From: CAYNLK01 sp964398055
Lineage (GTDB): Bacteria; Chloroflexota; Anaerolineae; 4572-78; J111
Reading direction: 5' to 3'
Assembly (NCBI GenBank): GCA_964398055.1
Contig: CAYNLK010000014.1
Coordinates: 65,404-129,403, forward strand
Length of the DNA stretch: 64,000 nt
Positions 34,431-43,249 of this stretch are shown here, piece by piece. The notes under the pieces were generated by a model. That model saw nothing but the letters and a program-made list of their open reading frames with translations. It was not told the DNA's origin and did not search any database. Each line of letters begins with the position of its first letter. Within the stretch, counting starts at the first letter, position 1. The position numbers and the translations under genes were made by a program.

Positions 34431-35948
34431 TTATTCATCCTCGATCCAGTCAAATGAGCGAGTCACTGCTTTTTTCCAGCCGTTGTAGAGCCTGGCCCGG
34501 GCCTCACTGCTCATCGCCGGCGTCCAACTTTTATCAACTGACCATTGCTGCTGGATTTCGGTGAGATCTTCCCAAAATCCAACTGCCAGGCCGGCAGCAT
34601 AGGCTACTCCCAGCGCTGTCGTTTCGGTTACTTTGGGCCGGATCACCGGCACTCCCAGCAGGTCGGCCTGAAACTGCATCAGCAACTCGTTGTTGGTCAT
34701 GGTGCCATCAACCTTTAACGATATCAAGTCCATCCCCAGATCGGCTTTCATCGCCTCCAAGACATCGCAGGTTTGGTAGGCAATGGCCTCCAGGGCGGCG
34801 CGAGCCAGGTGCCCCCGATTGGCAAAACGAGTTAGCCCAACAAGAACGCCGCGGGCATCGCTGCGCCAGTAAGGCGCAAATAAGCCTTTGAAGGCCGGCA
34901 CCAGGTAGATGCCGCCATTATTGGCTACGGTTTGGGCTAGCGGTTCGATCTCGGCAAATTCCTGGATAAGCCCCAGGTTATCTCGTAACCAATCAACAAT
35001 CAGGCCGGTACAGGCGATAGAACCTTCCAAAGCGTAACAAGTCGGCTGGTCGCCAAATTTGTAACAAACCGTGGTCAGTAAGCCGTGGCTGGAAGGTACG
35101 ATCTCGGCGCCGGTATTCATTACAATAAAGGAGGCCCCGTCGTAACTGTTTTTGACTTCGCGGGGTTGTAAGCAAACCTGGCCGACGGCGGCGGCTTGCT
35201 GTGAGCCTAAGATGCCGCAGATGGGTACGCGGCTGCCAAAGGGGCCATCCGGTCGGGTATAGCCGTATAGCGCCGGGTCGCTGGAGGGGCGAATCTCCGG
35301 CAGCATTGTTTTGGGGATGGCCATAAGCTCACAAATTTCCTCGTCCCAGGTGGTGGTAGTCAAGTTCATCAGCATAGTGCGAGAGGCATTGGTGACATCG
35401 GTGATATGGACGCCACCCTCGGGGCCGCCGGTCAAATTCCAGACCAGCCAGCTATCCATATTGCCAAAGAGGGCGTGGCCCTGTTCGACGGCTTCCGGTA
35501 AACCGGCCACGTTCTCCAGCAGCCACCTGAGCTTGGGCGCTGAAAAATAGGTGGCAATGGGCAAACCTACTTGCGGTCGAAACCGGTCCTGCCCCTCTGG
35601 GCGCATCAGTTCATGACAGATATCCACGGTCCGGATATCTCGCCAAACGATGGCATTGTAATAGGGTTTGCCGCTTCTTTTGTCCCAGACTACGGTTGTT
35701 TCACGCTGGTTGGCGATGCCAACTGCGGCCACCTGGTCGCCTCGAAGCGAGGCTTTATCCAGCGCTTCTTTGATAACCACCTGAGTATTGGCCCAAATTT
35801 CCAGCGGATAATGTTCCAACCAGCCGGCCTCGGGGTGGATCTGACGATGCTTCAAAGCGGCCTGGCTGATCACCTCACCACGGCGATTGAAAATCAGACA
35901 TTGGGTATTGTGGGTGCTTTGATCAATGGCAACAACGTACTTGGTCAT
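34431..35948 (-). CDS. Glycerol-kinase-like protein with altered catalytic residues (probable pseudokinase)
   Basis: 505 residues, the same length as the GlpK at 40902 and clearly FGGY/glycerol kinase family (NQRETTVVWDK, NAIVWRD, MLPEIRPSSDP, VVPAFKGLFAPYW-like stretch). Several active-site motifs are changed. The phosphate-binding loop DQGTTSTR reads DQSTHNTQ; the catalytic-base motif GDQQAA reads GSQQAA (Ser near 249 in place of the invariant Asp); YGTGCF reads YDGASF; VDGG reads VDGT. The first Asp and the glycerol-binding NQRE motif are kept. It may bind glycerol without phosphorylating it and act as a sensor with the adjacent SorC regulator. Alternatively it is a decaying paralogue, though the frame is intact and the rest well conserved. 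Confidence 0.85.
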   Translation of the reverse strand: MTKYVVAIDQSTHNTQCLIFNRRGEVISQAALKHRQIHPEAGWLEHYPLEIWANTQVVIKEALDKASLRGDQVAAVGIANQRETTVVWDKRSGKPYYNAIVWRDIRTVDICHELMRPEGQDRFRPQVGLPIATYFSAPKLRWLLENVAGLPEAVEQGHALFGNMDSWLVWNLTGGPEGGVHITDVTNASRTMLMNLTTTTWDEEICELMAIPKTMLPEIRPSSDPALYGYTRPDGPFGSRVPICGILGSQQAAAVGQVCLQPREVKNSYDGASFIVMNTGAEIVPSSHGLLTTVCYKFGDQPTCYALEGSIACTGLIVDWLRDNLGLIQEFAEIEPLAQTVANNGGIYLVPAFKGLFAPYWRSDARGVLVGLTRFANRGHLARAALEAIAYQTCDVLEAMKADLGMDLISLKVDGTMTNNELLMQFQADLLGVPVIRPKVTETTALGVAYAAGLAVGFWEDLTEIQQQWSVDKSWTPAMSSEARARLYNGWKKAVTRSFDWIEDE

Positions 35949-35983
35949 AAATCTTTTTCAGTTATAGAGTCAATACGTCATGG

Positions 35984-36111
35984 GCAACTTTTTTAACATG
36001 GCTCACGGATTCACACAGATTTTTTATATTTTTGACCTGAATCTGGGCGCTTCGCGGTCCGTGAAAATCCGTGAGCTAATCTCCTATTTGTGTTTTATTA
36101 TGAAAAGTTGC
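35984..36111. repeat. Foldback element upstream of the glycerol-kinase paralogue
   Basis: Outer arms GCAACTTTT and AAAAGTTGC, inner arms GCTCACGGATT and AATCCGTGAGC. The 128 bp fold into a long interrupted hairpin; MITE-like. It lies between the gene start (35948) and the palindromes at 36160-36303. Confidence 0.65.
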
Positions 36112-36159
36112 ACATAGTGTTCAGTATATTTTGGTTCTTCAGGATTTTCCGTACAGCAT

Positions 36160-36171
36160 ACTATATATAGT
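36160..36171. promoter_or_regulatory. Palindrome ACTATATATAGT, candidate operator 1
   Basis: Perfect 12-bp palindrome within a 15-bp stretch (ACTATATATAGTGGT) repeated at 36292. It lies in the 380-bp gap upstream of the glycerol-kinase paralogue. Confidence 0.6.
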
Positions 36172-36291
36172 GGTGGTTAATACGTACCTCCAAATGAAAT
36201 CTTCTAAAGCAACCTCGATATATAGTGCATCTACACTGGAAGTACACTAGATGTTGTGATTTTATACGAAGTTTACTTAAAAAATCGCCTC

Positions 36292-36303
36292 ACTATATAT
36301 AGT
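36292..36303. promoter_or_regulatory. Palindrome ACTATATATAGT, candidate operator 2
   Basis: Second copy of the 15-bp site, 132 bp from the first, 27 bp past the dhaM stop. A partial third site (GATATATAGTGC) lies near 36217. The core resembles the NrdR-box consensus, but no nrd gene is present. Confidence 0.6.
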
Positions 36304-36329
36304 GGTATGCACGGAAAATACCAAAGAAC

Positions 36330-36725
36330 CTATATTTTTTGTGTCTCGCGGGTCGCTTCTGCTGCCAGTTGGACTTGCTCAAGACCGTGTCCCAGGGAGG
36401 CTTCCACAGCCGCAACAATGGCGCCCTCAACCATTGGGGCGCGACTCAATCTAACGTGCGCTTGCTGTTCGATTGGCAGCATCTCGATGGCCAGTTGGGT
36501 ACTGAGCAGGGCGCTACCCCAATCGAACAGGATTAAAACGCCTTCAGGTGAGTAAGCGGCGGTGATAGCCTGATAGATTCGTTCGGCATTGGTGCCCAGG
36601 GTCTGGTCGTCCAGGCCGCCAGCAGCCACAATTTTTACCAGACCTCGGGACATCTGGGTGACCATTTCCTGCAGACCGGTGGCCTGCAAATGGCTGTGCG
36701 AAACCAGAACAATTCCTATCATCAA
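36330..36725 (-). CDS. dhaM: Stand-alone DhaM (EIIA-type phosphocarrier)
   Basis: 131 residues: only the DhaM/EIIA-Man-like domain, with the active His at residue 10 in IGIVLVSHSH and the family motif LFDWGSALLSTQLAIEML. It corresponds to domain 1 of the fusion at 29829 and may be phosphorylated by that protein's HPr domain. It lies at the end of the glpF-dhaKL-glpK-glpA run of genes, on the same strand. Having two DhaM versions with one DhaK-DhaL pair suggests one is regulatory or that it was moved by duplication. Confidence 0.9.
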   Translation of the reverse strand: MMIGIVLVSHSHLQATGLQEMVTQMSRGLVKIVAAGGLDDQTLGTNAERIYQAITAAYSPEGVLILFDWGSALLSTQLAIEMLPIEQQAHVRLSRAPMVEGAIVAAVEASLGHGLEQVQLAAEATRETQKI

Positions 36726-36753
36726 ACAGAATATCTATTGGGTTGGGCTATAA

Positions 36754-37158
36754 CTAGGCTAACGCCGCGGCCCTGGCCAGGGCAACGGCGTGGTCATCTT
36801 CAACGTTACTGCCACTAACCCCGATAGCCCCAATAATTACCCCGGCGCCATTTTTAAGCGGCAGTCCGCCGGGAAAGGTGATCAAGCCCTCGTTGGAGGA
36901 TTCAATGTGGTAGAGCGGCTGACCCGGTTGGGCCAGCGCGCCCAGGTCGCCGGTCGGCATATTAAAGAAACGAGCGGTCTTGGCCTTTTTAATGGCGATG
37001 TCGATGCTCCCCAGGAAAGCTTCATCCATGCGAATGAAAGCCTTTAAATTGGCCCCGGCATCGACGACGGCGATGTCCATTTTGGTGCCCTGCGTTTCCG
37101 CCTTTTGGCGGGCCGCTGCTACTACTGCCAATGCTTGCTCCAAAGTAATGTCTGACAT
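36754..37158 (-). CDS. GlcG/HbpS-family (DUF336) protein
   Basis: 134 residues from ATG 37158, with AAGGAGG 8 bases upstream; the longer frame to 37224 lacks a site. The fold of the GlcG/HbpS/PduO-C family is indicated by LEQALAVVAAARQKAE, VAVVDAGANLKAFIRMD-like, and GGLPLKNGAGVIIGAIGVSG. Members bind haem or cobalamin, or are of unknown role, and commonly accompany glycolate, propanediol and dihydroxyacetone operons. No secretion signal is visible, so it is cytoplasmic here. It lies 28 bp before dhaM. Confidence 0.85.
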   Translation of the reverse strand: MSDITLEQALAVVAAARQKAETQGTKMDIAVVDAGANLKAFIRMDEAFLGSIDIAIKKAKTARFFNMPTGDLGALAQPGQPLYHIESSNEGLITFPGGLPLKNGAGVIIGAIGVSGSNVEDDHAVALARAAALA

Positions 37159-37228
37159 AGCCATTTCCTCCTTAGCCCTAAATCGGGTAAAAACCACCCC
37201 ACTATTTCTTGTCGTTTTAGCCAAACCG

Positions 37229-37477
37229 CTAATAGCCTTTAAGTTTCCGGTTCAGAAAATACGAAATCAGAATGACAAACAACGCGCCCCCGCCATAGGC
37301 CAGCCCGATCAAAATCCCTTTGGTTACCTGGCCCGCAGCCACAATTGGGTAGCCGTAAGAATAACCAAACATAACACAGACAATGACCACGGCTACCCAG
37401 AATATTTTGAGGAGCAAAGCTCGGCGTTGTTCCACCGCATCAGCTTGCTCTTTTTGTTTTGATTGGCGTTTAGCCAT
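37229..37477 (-). CDS. Small membrane protein with two helices
   Basis: 82 residues: a charged N-terminus (MAKRQSKQKEQADAVEQRR), a helix ILLLKIFWVAVVIVCVMF-like, a short loop and a second helix. There is no recognised family. It overlaps the methyltransferase stop by 8 bp, so it is coupled to it. It may be an accessory membrane subunit of the neighbouring respiratory complex, but this is only from position. Confidence 0.6.
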   Translation of the reverse strand: MAKRQSKQKEQADAVEQRRALLLKIFWVAVVIVCVMFGYSYGYPIVAAGQVTKGILIGLAYGGGALFVILISYFLNRKLKGY

Positions 37478-38048
37478 AGATTATCCTCTCTTCCTGTCGA
37501 TCACAGGCCGGGCACTGTTCCACTTCGCTCACCCGCTCCATGACTGCTTCCGTCAACTGGTCGGGTGGACCGGGGACAAAGCCGGTTTGCCCGCAGCTAC
37601 AGGCGTACCAGCCAATGGTGACTCTGCGCCAGGCCAGGCGCGGCCCTAAATCCACCAGTTCAACCCCCATCCCCCAGCGGGCGTTCGTCACCAGGCGGCG
37701 ACAGCCAATAGCCCGCAGACGTTTTACATAGAGGCCAAAATGGGTACAGTGCCGCATCAGCAACACCCCCAGGGTAATACCCGGCGGCCAGGGAATCTGC
37801 CGGGCGTCGGCGCAGATCACCACCAGATTGGCCGCCCTCAGGAGGGGGAGGGTGTTACTTAGCAAATTGGGTTGCCGCTCGATGGCAAATACCCGTTGGG
37901 CGATTTCAGCCATCCGCCGGGCCAGGCGTAAATCCCCGGCGCCGATATCCAGTACCACGTCATCGGGCTGCACATAACTGAGCGCGGCCTGGTAGGTTGG
38001 TTCATCGTAAGGCGCCCAGCGGCCTTCCCACAACTCTAGAGTTTGCAC
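37470..38048 (-). CDS. Class I SAM methyltransferase with C-terminal zinc-binding tail
   Basis: 192 residues. The SAM-binding motif is VVLDIGAGDLRLARRMAE (near 35), followed by an acidic turn FAIERQP. The tail (about 150-185) has CSCGQ and CPAC, four Cys that could bind zinc. The substrate is unknown. It begins 18 bp after the second anchor subunit of the respiratory module and overlaps the next small membrane-protein gene. Confidence 0.7.
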   Translation of the reverse strand: MQTLELWEGRWAPYDEPTYQAALSYVQPDDVVLDIGAGDLRLARRMAEIAQRVFAIERQPNLLSNTLPLLRAANLVVICADARQIPWPPGITLGVLLMRHCTHFGLYVKRLRAIGCRRLVTNARWGMGVELVDLGPRLAWRRVTIGWYACSCGQTGFVPGPPDQLTEAVMERVSEVEQCPACDRQEERIIYG

Positions 38049-38065
38049 GCCTGGTTGCCAATAGC

Positions 38066-38440
38066 TCAGATCGGTAGCTGTGATCGGATCAAAAAGGCCA
38101 GGATGACCCCATACACGGCGGTCAGCACACCCAAAATGGTCAACCCCGTTGAGACCTTGCGCCGGGTCGAGTCGCTGAGCTTGAGGTCGAAGATGACGGC
38201 CTTGATCCCTAACAGGGCGTGGTAGGTAACCACCAGCACAAATAACAGCTCCAGGATGAAGATAGCCGGATTGGCAACATGAGCGATGACCTGATTGGTG
38301 GATAGAAGTCCCTCCTGGAAATGGTGAAAAATCATGTGCAACAGCACAATGATAATCAGCAATATCCCGGAGACTGCCTGACCGATCCAGCCCAGCGACT
38401 GGCGTACCGGCTGTTTTGAATCACGTTGTTGTAGCGCCAT
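38066..38440 (-). CDS. Succinate-dehydrogenase-type membrane anchor, small subunit 2 (SdhD-like)
   Basis: 124 residues from ATG 38440 (AGGAGG 8 bases upstream); the longer frame to 38527 is rejected. There are three membrane helices. His residues at the end of helix 1 (LLHMIFHHF) and in helix 2 (VVTYHALLGIKA) are placed like haem b ligands of Sdh/Frd anchors. It lies right after the SdhC-like gene. Together the two anchors could hold two haems, as in two-subunit, two-haem quinone reductases. No SdhA flavoprotein gene is nearby; the adjacent flavoprotein is GlpA-like. Confidence 0.8.
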   Translation of the reverse strand: MALQQRDSKQPVRQSLGWIGQAVSGILLIIIVLLHMIFHHFQEGLLSTNQVIAHVANPAIFILELLFVLVVTYHALLGIKAVIFDLKLSDSTRRKVSTGLTILGVLTAVYGVILAFLIRSQLPI

Positions 38441-38457
38441 AGTCTTACCCTCCTGAT

Positions 38458-38859
38458 TTAGCCGTGTCCAAAGATAAGAAACGCGCCGTACAGGGTCAAG
38501 ACCACCGACACGGCCACCACGGCCCAAAACTGGCTGCGATGTTGTTCGATTTTGCCGGCCACGGCCGCGTACATAATTCTGAGGCCATTGAGGCCGTGGT
38601 ATAGCAGCAGCAAGAGCAAGCCAACGTCAAAGAGCAGCCCCAGCGGCGAGCGGGCAATCACCAAAAATTGCTCGTAGGCGTTTGGATTAATGGCGATGGT
38701 GGTCAGAATGCCCAGGTGAACATACAGATAGACGGCCAACAGAACCCCGGACCAGCGATTGAAGACAAAAGCCCAGGTCCCAACGCTCCGTTTGAGGGGC
38801 AGAACCCAGCGCTGAATCAAGAAATTAACGCCTCCCGGTCGAACGGTTGTTTTTTCCAT
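38458..38859 (-). CDS. Succinate-dehydrogenase-type cytochrome b subunit (SdhC-like)
   Basis: 133 residues, three membrane helices. It shows FNRWSGVLLAVYLYVHLGIL (Arg/Ser before helix 1 as at the Sdh quinone site, His at its end) and LLLLYHGLNGLRIMY in helix 2, the SdhC haem-His signature. It should anchor the FeS subunit to the membrane and hand electrons to quinone. It lies between the FeS subunit and the second anchor, 11 and 18 bp away. Confidence 0.85.
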   Translation of the reverse strand: MEKTTVRPGGVNFLIQRWVLPLKRSVGTWAFVFNRWSGVLLAVYLYVHLGILTTIAINPNAYEQFLVIARSPLGLLFDVGLLLLLLYHGLNGLRIMYAAVAGKIEQHRSQFWAVVAVSVVLTLYGAFLIFGHG

Positions 38860-38869
38860 CGCTCGCTCC

Positions 38870-39589
38870 TTATTTCAGCCCAAACAGACTCTTGATTTTT
38901 TGCATAATCAACCGGCGCCGCAGCTCCATGATGTGACCGGCCGGGTTGACATCGGAGGGACAGACGGCGCTACACTCAAAGGCGCTGTGACATTGCCACA
39001 CCCCCCGTTCGCTGCCGGCCAGGTCGAGCAGTAAGCTTTTGTCGCTGCCATTGTTCACCAGCTCGCGGTTGATGGCGGCCAGAACGGCCGGACCCACGTA
39101 GAAATCGCCGGCTGCGGTTACCGGGCAGGCCGACACGCAGCAACCACATTCAATGCAGTTTTCAAATCGCTCATAATGCTCCACCTCTGGCGGCGTTACC
39201 GCTTCGGGATACCATTCACTGTCGCGCAGGTAGGTCCACTCAACCGAGTAGTCCCGGTAAAAGTCGGTCATGTCGACTACCAGGTCGACGATCCGGCCCA
39301 GACCATCCAGCGGTTCAACCACAACCTCGTCCGTGCCCAGCTCCAGCACGTTGGTCACGCAGCCCATGCCTTCCTGGCCGTTGATTTTGTAACCGCATGT
39401 CCCGCAGCAAGCGTGGTGGCAGGAATGGCGGTACATCAAGGTTGAGTCCTGATCCACCCGGATATCTTCCAGCACATCCAACACAGTCGTGCGAGGCCCC
39501 ACCGTGACTTCAAAAGTATCATAACGGGGCGGGTCGATCAACCCCGGTTTATACCTTAGCACTTTAAAACGAACTTTTTTCTCGGTCAT
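38870..39589 (-). CDS. SdhB/FrdB-type iron-sulfur subunit joined to a GlpA operon
   Basis: 239 residues, ATG 39589 with GGGAGG 7 bases upstream. The N-terminal 2Fe-2S domain has SCHHACCGTCGYKINGQ and a fourth Cys in GMGC; the C-terminal domain has CIECGCCVSACP (4Fe-4S) and CHSAFECSAVCP (3Fe-4S and shared Cys). These are the three clusters of succinate dehydrogenase/fumarate reductase. The E. coli GlpC protein that normally serves GlpA is instead a CCG-domain protein with a different fold. The gene is 13 bp from the GlpA-like gene, so this subunit most likely takes electrons from GlpA-bound FAD. Confidence 0.9.
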   Translation of the reverse strand: MTEKKVRFKVLRYKPGLIDPPRYDTFEVTVGPRTTVLDVLEDIRVDQDSTLMYRHSCHHACCGTCGYKINGQEGMGCVTNVLELGTDEVVVEPLDGLGRIVDLVVDMTDFYRDYSVEWTYLRDSEWYPEAVTPPEVEHYERFENCIECGCCVSACPVTAAGDFYVGPAVLAAINRELVNNGSDKSLLLDLAGSERGVWQCHSAFECSAVCPSDVNPAGHIMELRRRLIMQKIKSLFGLK

Positions 39590-39601
39590 CACAGAGCCTC
39601 C

Positions 39602-40768
39602 CTAATTGTAATAGGCGCGGTAAGGCAATAAGACTTCTTCTTTGGTGCGGCAGGGAATCTCTAACCCCAACTTCTTACAGACCACATCTACCGTAGTCTC
39701 AGCCATGCCGCGCAGAGTGGTAGCTTTGCCGCCGGTGATGGTGACCAAACCTTCCACGTTATCCCGTTCTTTGTGGTCGAAGCATTTGAAGGTGCGGCTC
39801 AGTTCGCGGCCTTCATCCTCGCCTTTACTGCCAATCAAGGGCCGCGCCGCCGACCAGGCTGCCCGGAACTCGGCATTTTTGATCACCGGCACCATCTCGG
39901 CCCCCTTTTCAAACATAAGCTGGATGTGTTCTTCCGGCACACCCAACTTGTCGGGATCGTCCACCACCCAGGAGCTGGTGCCGATGACCGACAGGTTCCG
40001 CTGCGGCACGATAATATCGCCATCACCGGAAGCGTGCAGGCGGTTGAGGACCATGTTGTGCAGGCGGCCGCGCACGGCCACCATAACTCCCGGCGAAGGC
40101 CGGATCGGCACCTCGGCCTCGGCCATCACGGTGACTTTCTCGGCCCAGGGACCGCTGGCATTGACCACCAAATCACCCTTCAGGTCATATTCCTGGCCGG
40201 TGCGATGATTCAGCACTCTGACGCCGCTGACCACCCCGGCTTGTTTGATGAAGCCAATCACTTCGTTATAAGGCCGGATGTCGGCGCCGCGATGCTTGGC
40301 GGTGGCAAAAAAGTGCAGCGGTAAGCGCCAGGCATCAAAGGTGGCGTCCGGCACTTGCACGGCCATGCGCAAATCGGGATTCAACATCGGTTCCATTTCC
40401 AGCACTTGCTTGTTGCTCAACACGCGGGTCGGAATACCACATTCCTCACAGCCGGCCAGAAAGGCCTCACTGTAGGCGGCGTCCTCGTCCGTAACAGCCA
40501 CAAACAGGCCCTCGTTGATCTCGATGGCTTCACGGGCAATTTTACGGAGAATCATATTCTCTTCAATACACTCGATGGCCGACTCTTGATCTTTTACGGC
40601 GTAACGGCCGCCGCTGTGCAGCAAACCGTGGTGCCGGCCGGTGGTGCCGGAGGTCAATTCGCCCCGTTCCACCAGCGTGGTTTTGAAACCGCGCTGGGTC
40701 AAATCGTGGATGACCGCGGCTCCGGTTCCCCCCCCGCCAATGACAATAATATGAAAATCGTTTTTCAT
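39602..40768 (-). CDS. glpA: Glycerol-3-phosphate dehydrogenase flavoprotein, GlpA-like, short form
   Basis: 388 residues. It has the FAD motif VIGGGGTGAAVIHDL, ERGELTSGTTGRHHGLLHSGGRYAV (hallmark of GlpA) and ITGGKATTLRGMAE near the C-terminus. It oxidises sn-glycerol-3-phosphate to dihydroxyacetone phosphate. The protein ends after the DAO-fold; the C-terminal BFD-type Fer2 domain of E. coli GlpA is absent, and GlpB and GlpC are not found here. In their place come SdhB-, SdhC- and SdhD-like genes, 13 bp downstream. GlpK lies upstream past a hairpin. This suggests a membrane-bound glycerol-3-phosphate:quinone reductase of mixed origin. Confidence 0.92.
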   Translation of the reverse strand: MKNDFHIIVIGGGGTGAAVIHDLTQRGFKTTLVERGELTSGTTGRHHGLLHSGGRYAVKDQESAIECIEENMILRKIAREAIEINEGLFVAVTDEDAAYSEAFLAGCEECGIPTRVLSNKQVLEMEPMLNPDLRMAVQVPDATFDAWRLPLHFFATAKHRGADIRPYNEVIGFIKQAGVVSGVRVLNHRTGQEYDLKGDLVVNASGPWAEKVTVMAEAEVPIRPSPGVMVAVRGRLHNMVLNRLHASGDGDIIVPQRNLSVIGTSSWVVDDPDKLGVPEEHIQLMFEKGAEMVPVIKNAEFRAAWSAARPLIGSKGEDEGRELSRTFKCFDHKERDNVEGLVTITGGKATTLRGMAETTVDVVCKKLGLEIPCRTKEEVLLPYRAYYN

Positions 40769-40817
40769 AACCTGCTCCCCGTAGGAACGAGAAAAATCTT
40801 CTCGGGCGATAAAAGTT

Positions 40818-40847
40818 GGGGGAGGGAAACCCAGGCTTCCCTCCCCC
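40818..40847 (-). terminator. Intercistronic hairpin between glpK and glpA
   Basis: Perfect 11-bp stem GGGGGAGGGAA/TTCCCTCCCCC, 8-base loop, followed on the minus strand by AACTTTTATC. It could terminate part of the transcription or protect the glpK 3' end. Confidence 0.65.
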
Positions 40848-40901
40848 GTAGACAGTTAACCAGGGTCGTGATGACCAGGTTCAGATTGTTAGGCTGCTGC
40901 C

Positions 40902-42419
<1,518 letters not shown>

Positions 42420-42523
42420 TTTTGGTTCTCCTTTGAAATCATAAATGTTTTTCGCCGGACGAACGATCGTTCGCCCCGGAGATTTTGTAATACGTCGTAA
42501 CGTAGTCTCAAAGCGCAAGGGGC

Positions 42524-42560
42524 CATTCTCGTTCCCAAACCAGATTTGGGAACGAGAATG
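42524..42560 (-). terminator. Intercistronic hairpin between dhaL and glpK
   Basis: Perfect 16-bp stem (CATTCTCGTTCCCAAA and its complement) with a 5-base loop. There is no T-run, so it is more likely an mRNA-stability or processing element than a terminator. Confidence 0.65.
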
Positions 42561-42619
42561 ACTGTAAAGGATATCTCCTTAGCCCTTTGAGTTTGTTTGT
42601 GGAGTCAGCCGAATAACCC

Positions 42620-43246
42620 CTAACTCCAGACTTCGGCCGCGGTTCGATACATGAGGTAGGATGAGGTGGCGCCGGGGTCCTGGTGACCGATACTGCGCTC
42701 GCCCAGATAGCTGGCCCGGCCTTTTCTGGCTTGCAGCGGAATGGTATTCTTCATCCCTTCTTCAGCCGCAGCGACGCCGTGCTGCAATACTTCAGCCAGC
42801 GAGGCGCCGTTACCCAAGGCTTTTTTCATCGCCTCCAGCGCCGGCCTCTGGGCATCGACCATGGTCTTGTCATTGAGTTCGGCTTTGCCCCGCAGCAGTA
42901 CGCCTTCCAGGCCGGCTTCAAACAGGGCTACCACATCAGCCGCGTCCAACTCCGTTTTGTTGGCGCAGACGGCGCTGGCCCGCATAAAAAACGTGCCGTA
43001 CAACGGGCCGGCCGCTCCGCCCACGGTCCGGATCAGGGCCATGGCCACGGTTTTCAGCACGCCGCTCATATCGGACGGGCTGTTTTTCTCCAGATCGGCC
43101 ACGGCATTGGTAAAGCCGCGATTCATATTGATGCCATGATCGGCGTCGCCAATGGCCGCATCTAAATCGGTCAGATACTGTTTGTTTTCGTTATAAACTT
43201 TTTGCAGAGCCAAAATCCAGGCTAGCAGGTTATCTCGACTGACCAT
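42620..43246 (-). CDS. dhaL: Dihydroxyacetone kinase subunit DhaL
   Basis: 208 residues. The nucleotide-binding Asp cluster is AAIGDADHGINMNRGF (three Asp hold Mg-ADP) and the second signature is SIGHQDPGATSS-like near the C-terminus. In PTS-dependent kinases ADP stays bound to DhaL and is rephosphorylated by DhaM. It starts 4 bp from the dhaK stop, so the two are coupled. The DhaM proteins in this window supply the phosphate. Confidence 0.95.
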   Translation of the reverse strand: MVSRDNLLAWILALQKVYNENKQYLTDLDAAIGDADHGINMNRGFTNAVADLEKNSPSDMSGVLKTVAMALIRTVGGAAGPLYGTFFMRASAVCANKTELDAADVVALFEAGLEGVLLRGKAELNDKTMVDAQRPALEAMKKALGNGASLAEVLQHGVAAAEEGMKNTIPLQARKGRASYLGERSIGHQDPGATSSYLMYRTAAEVWS

Positions 43247-43249
43247 TTG

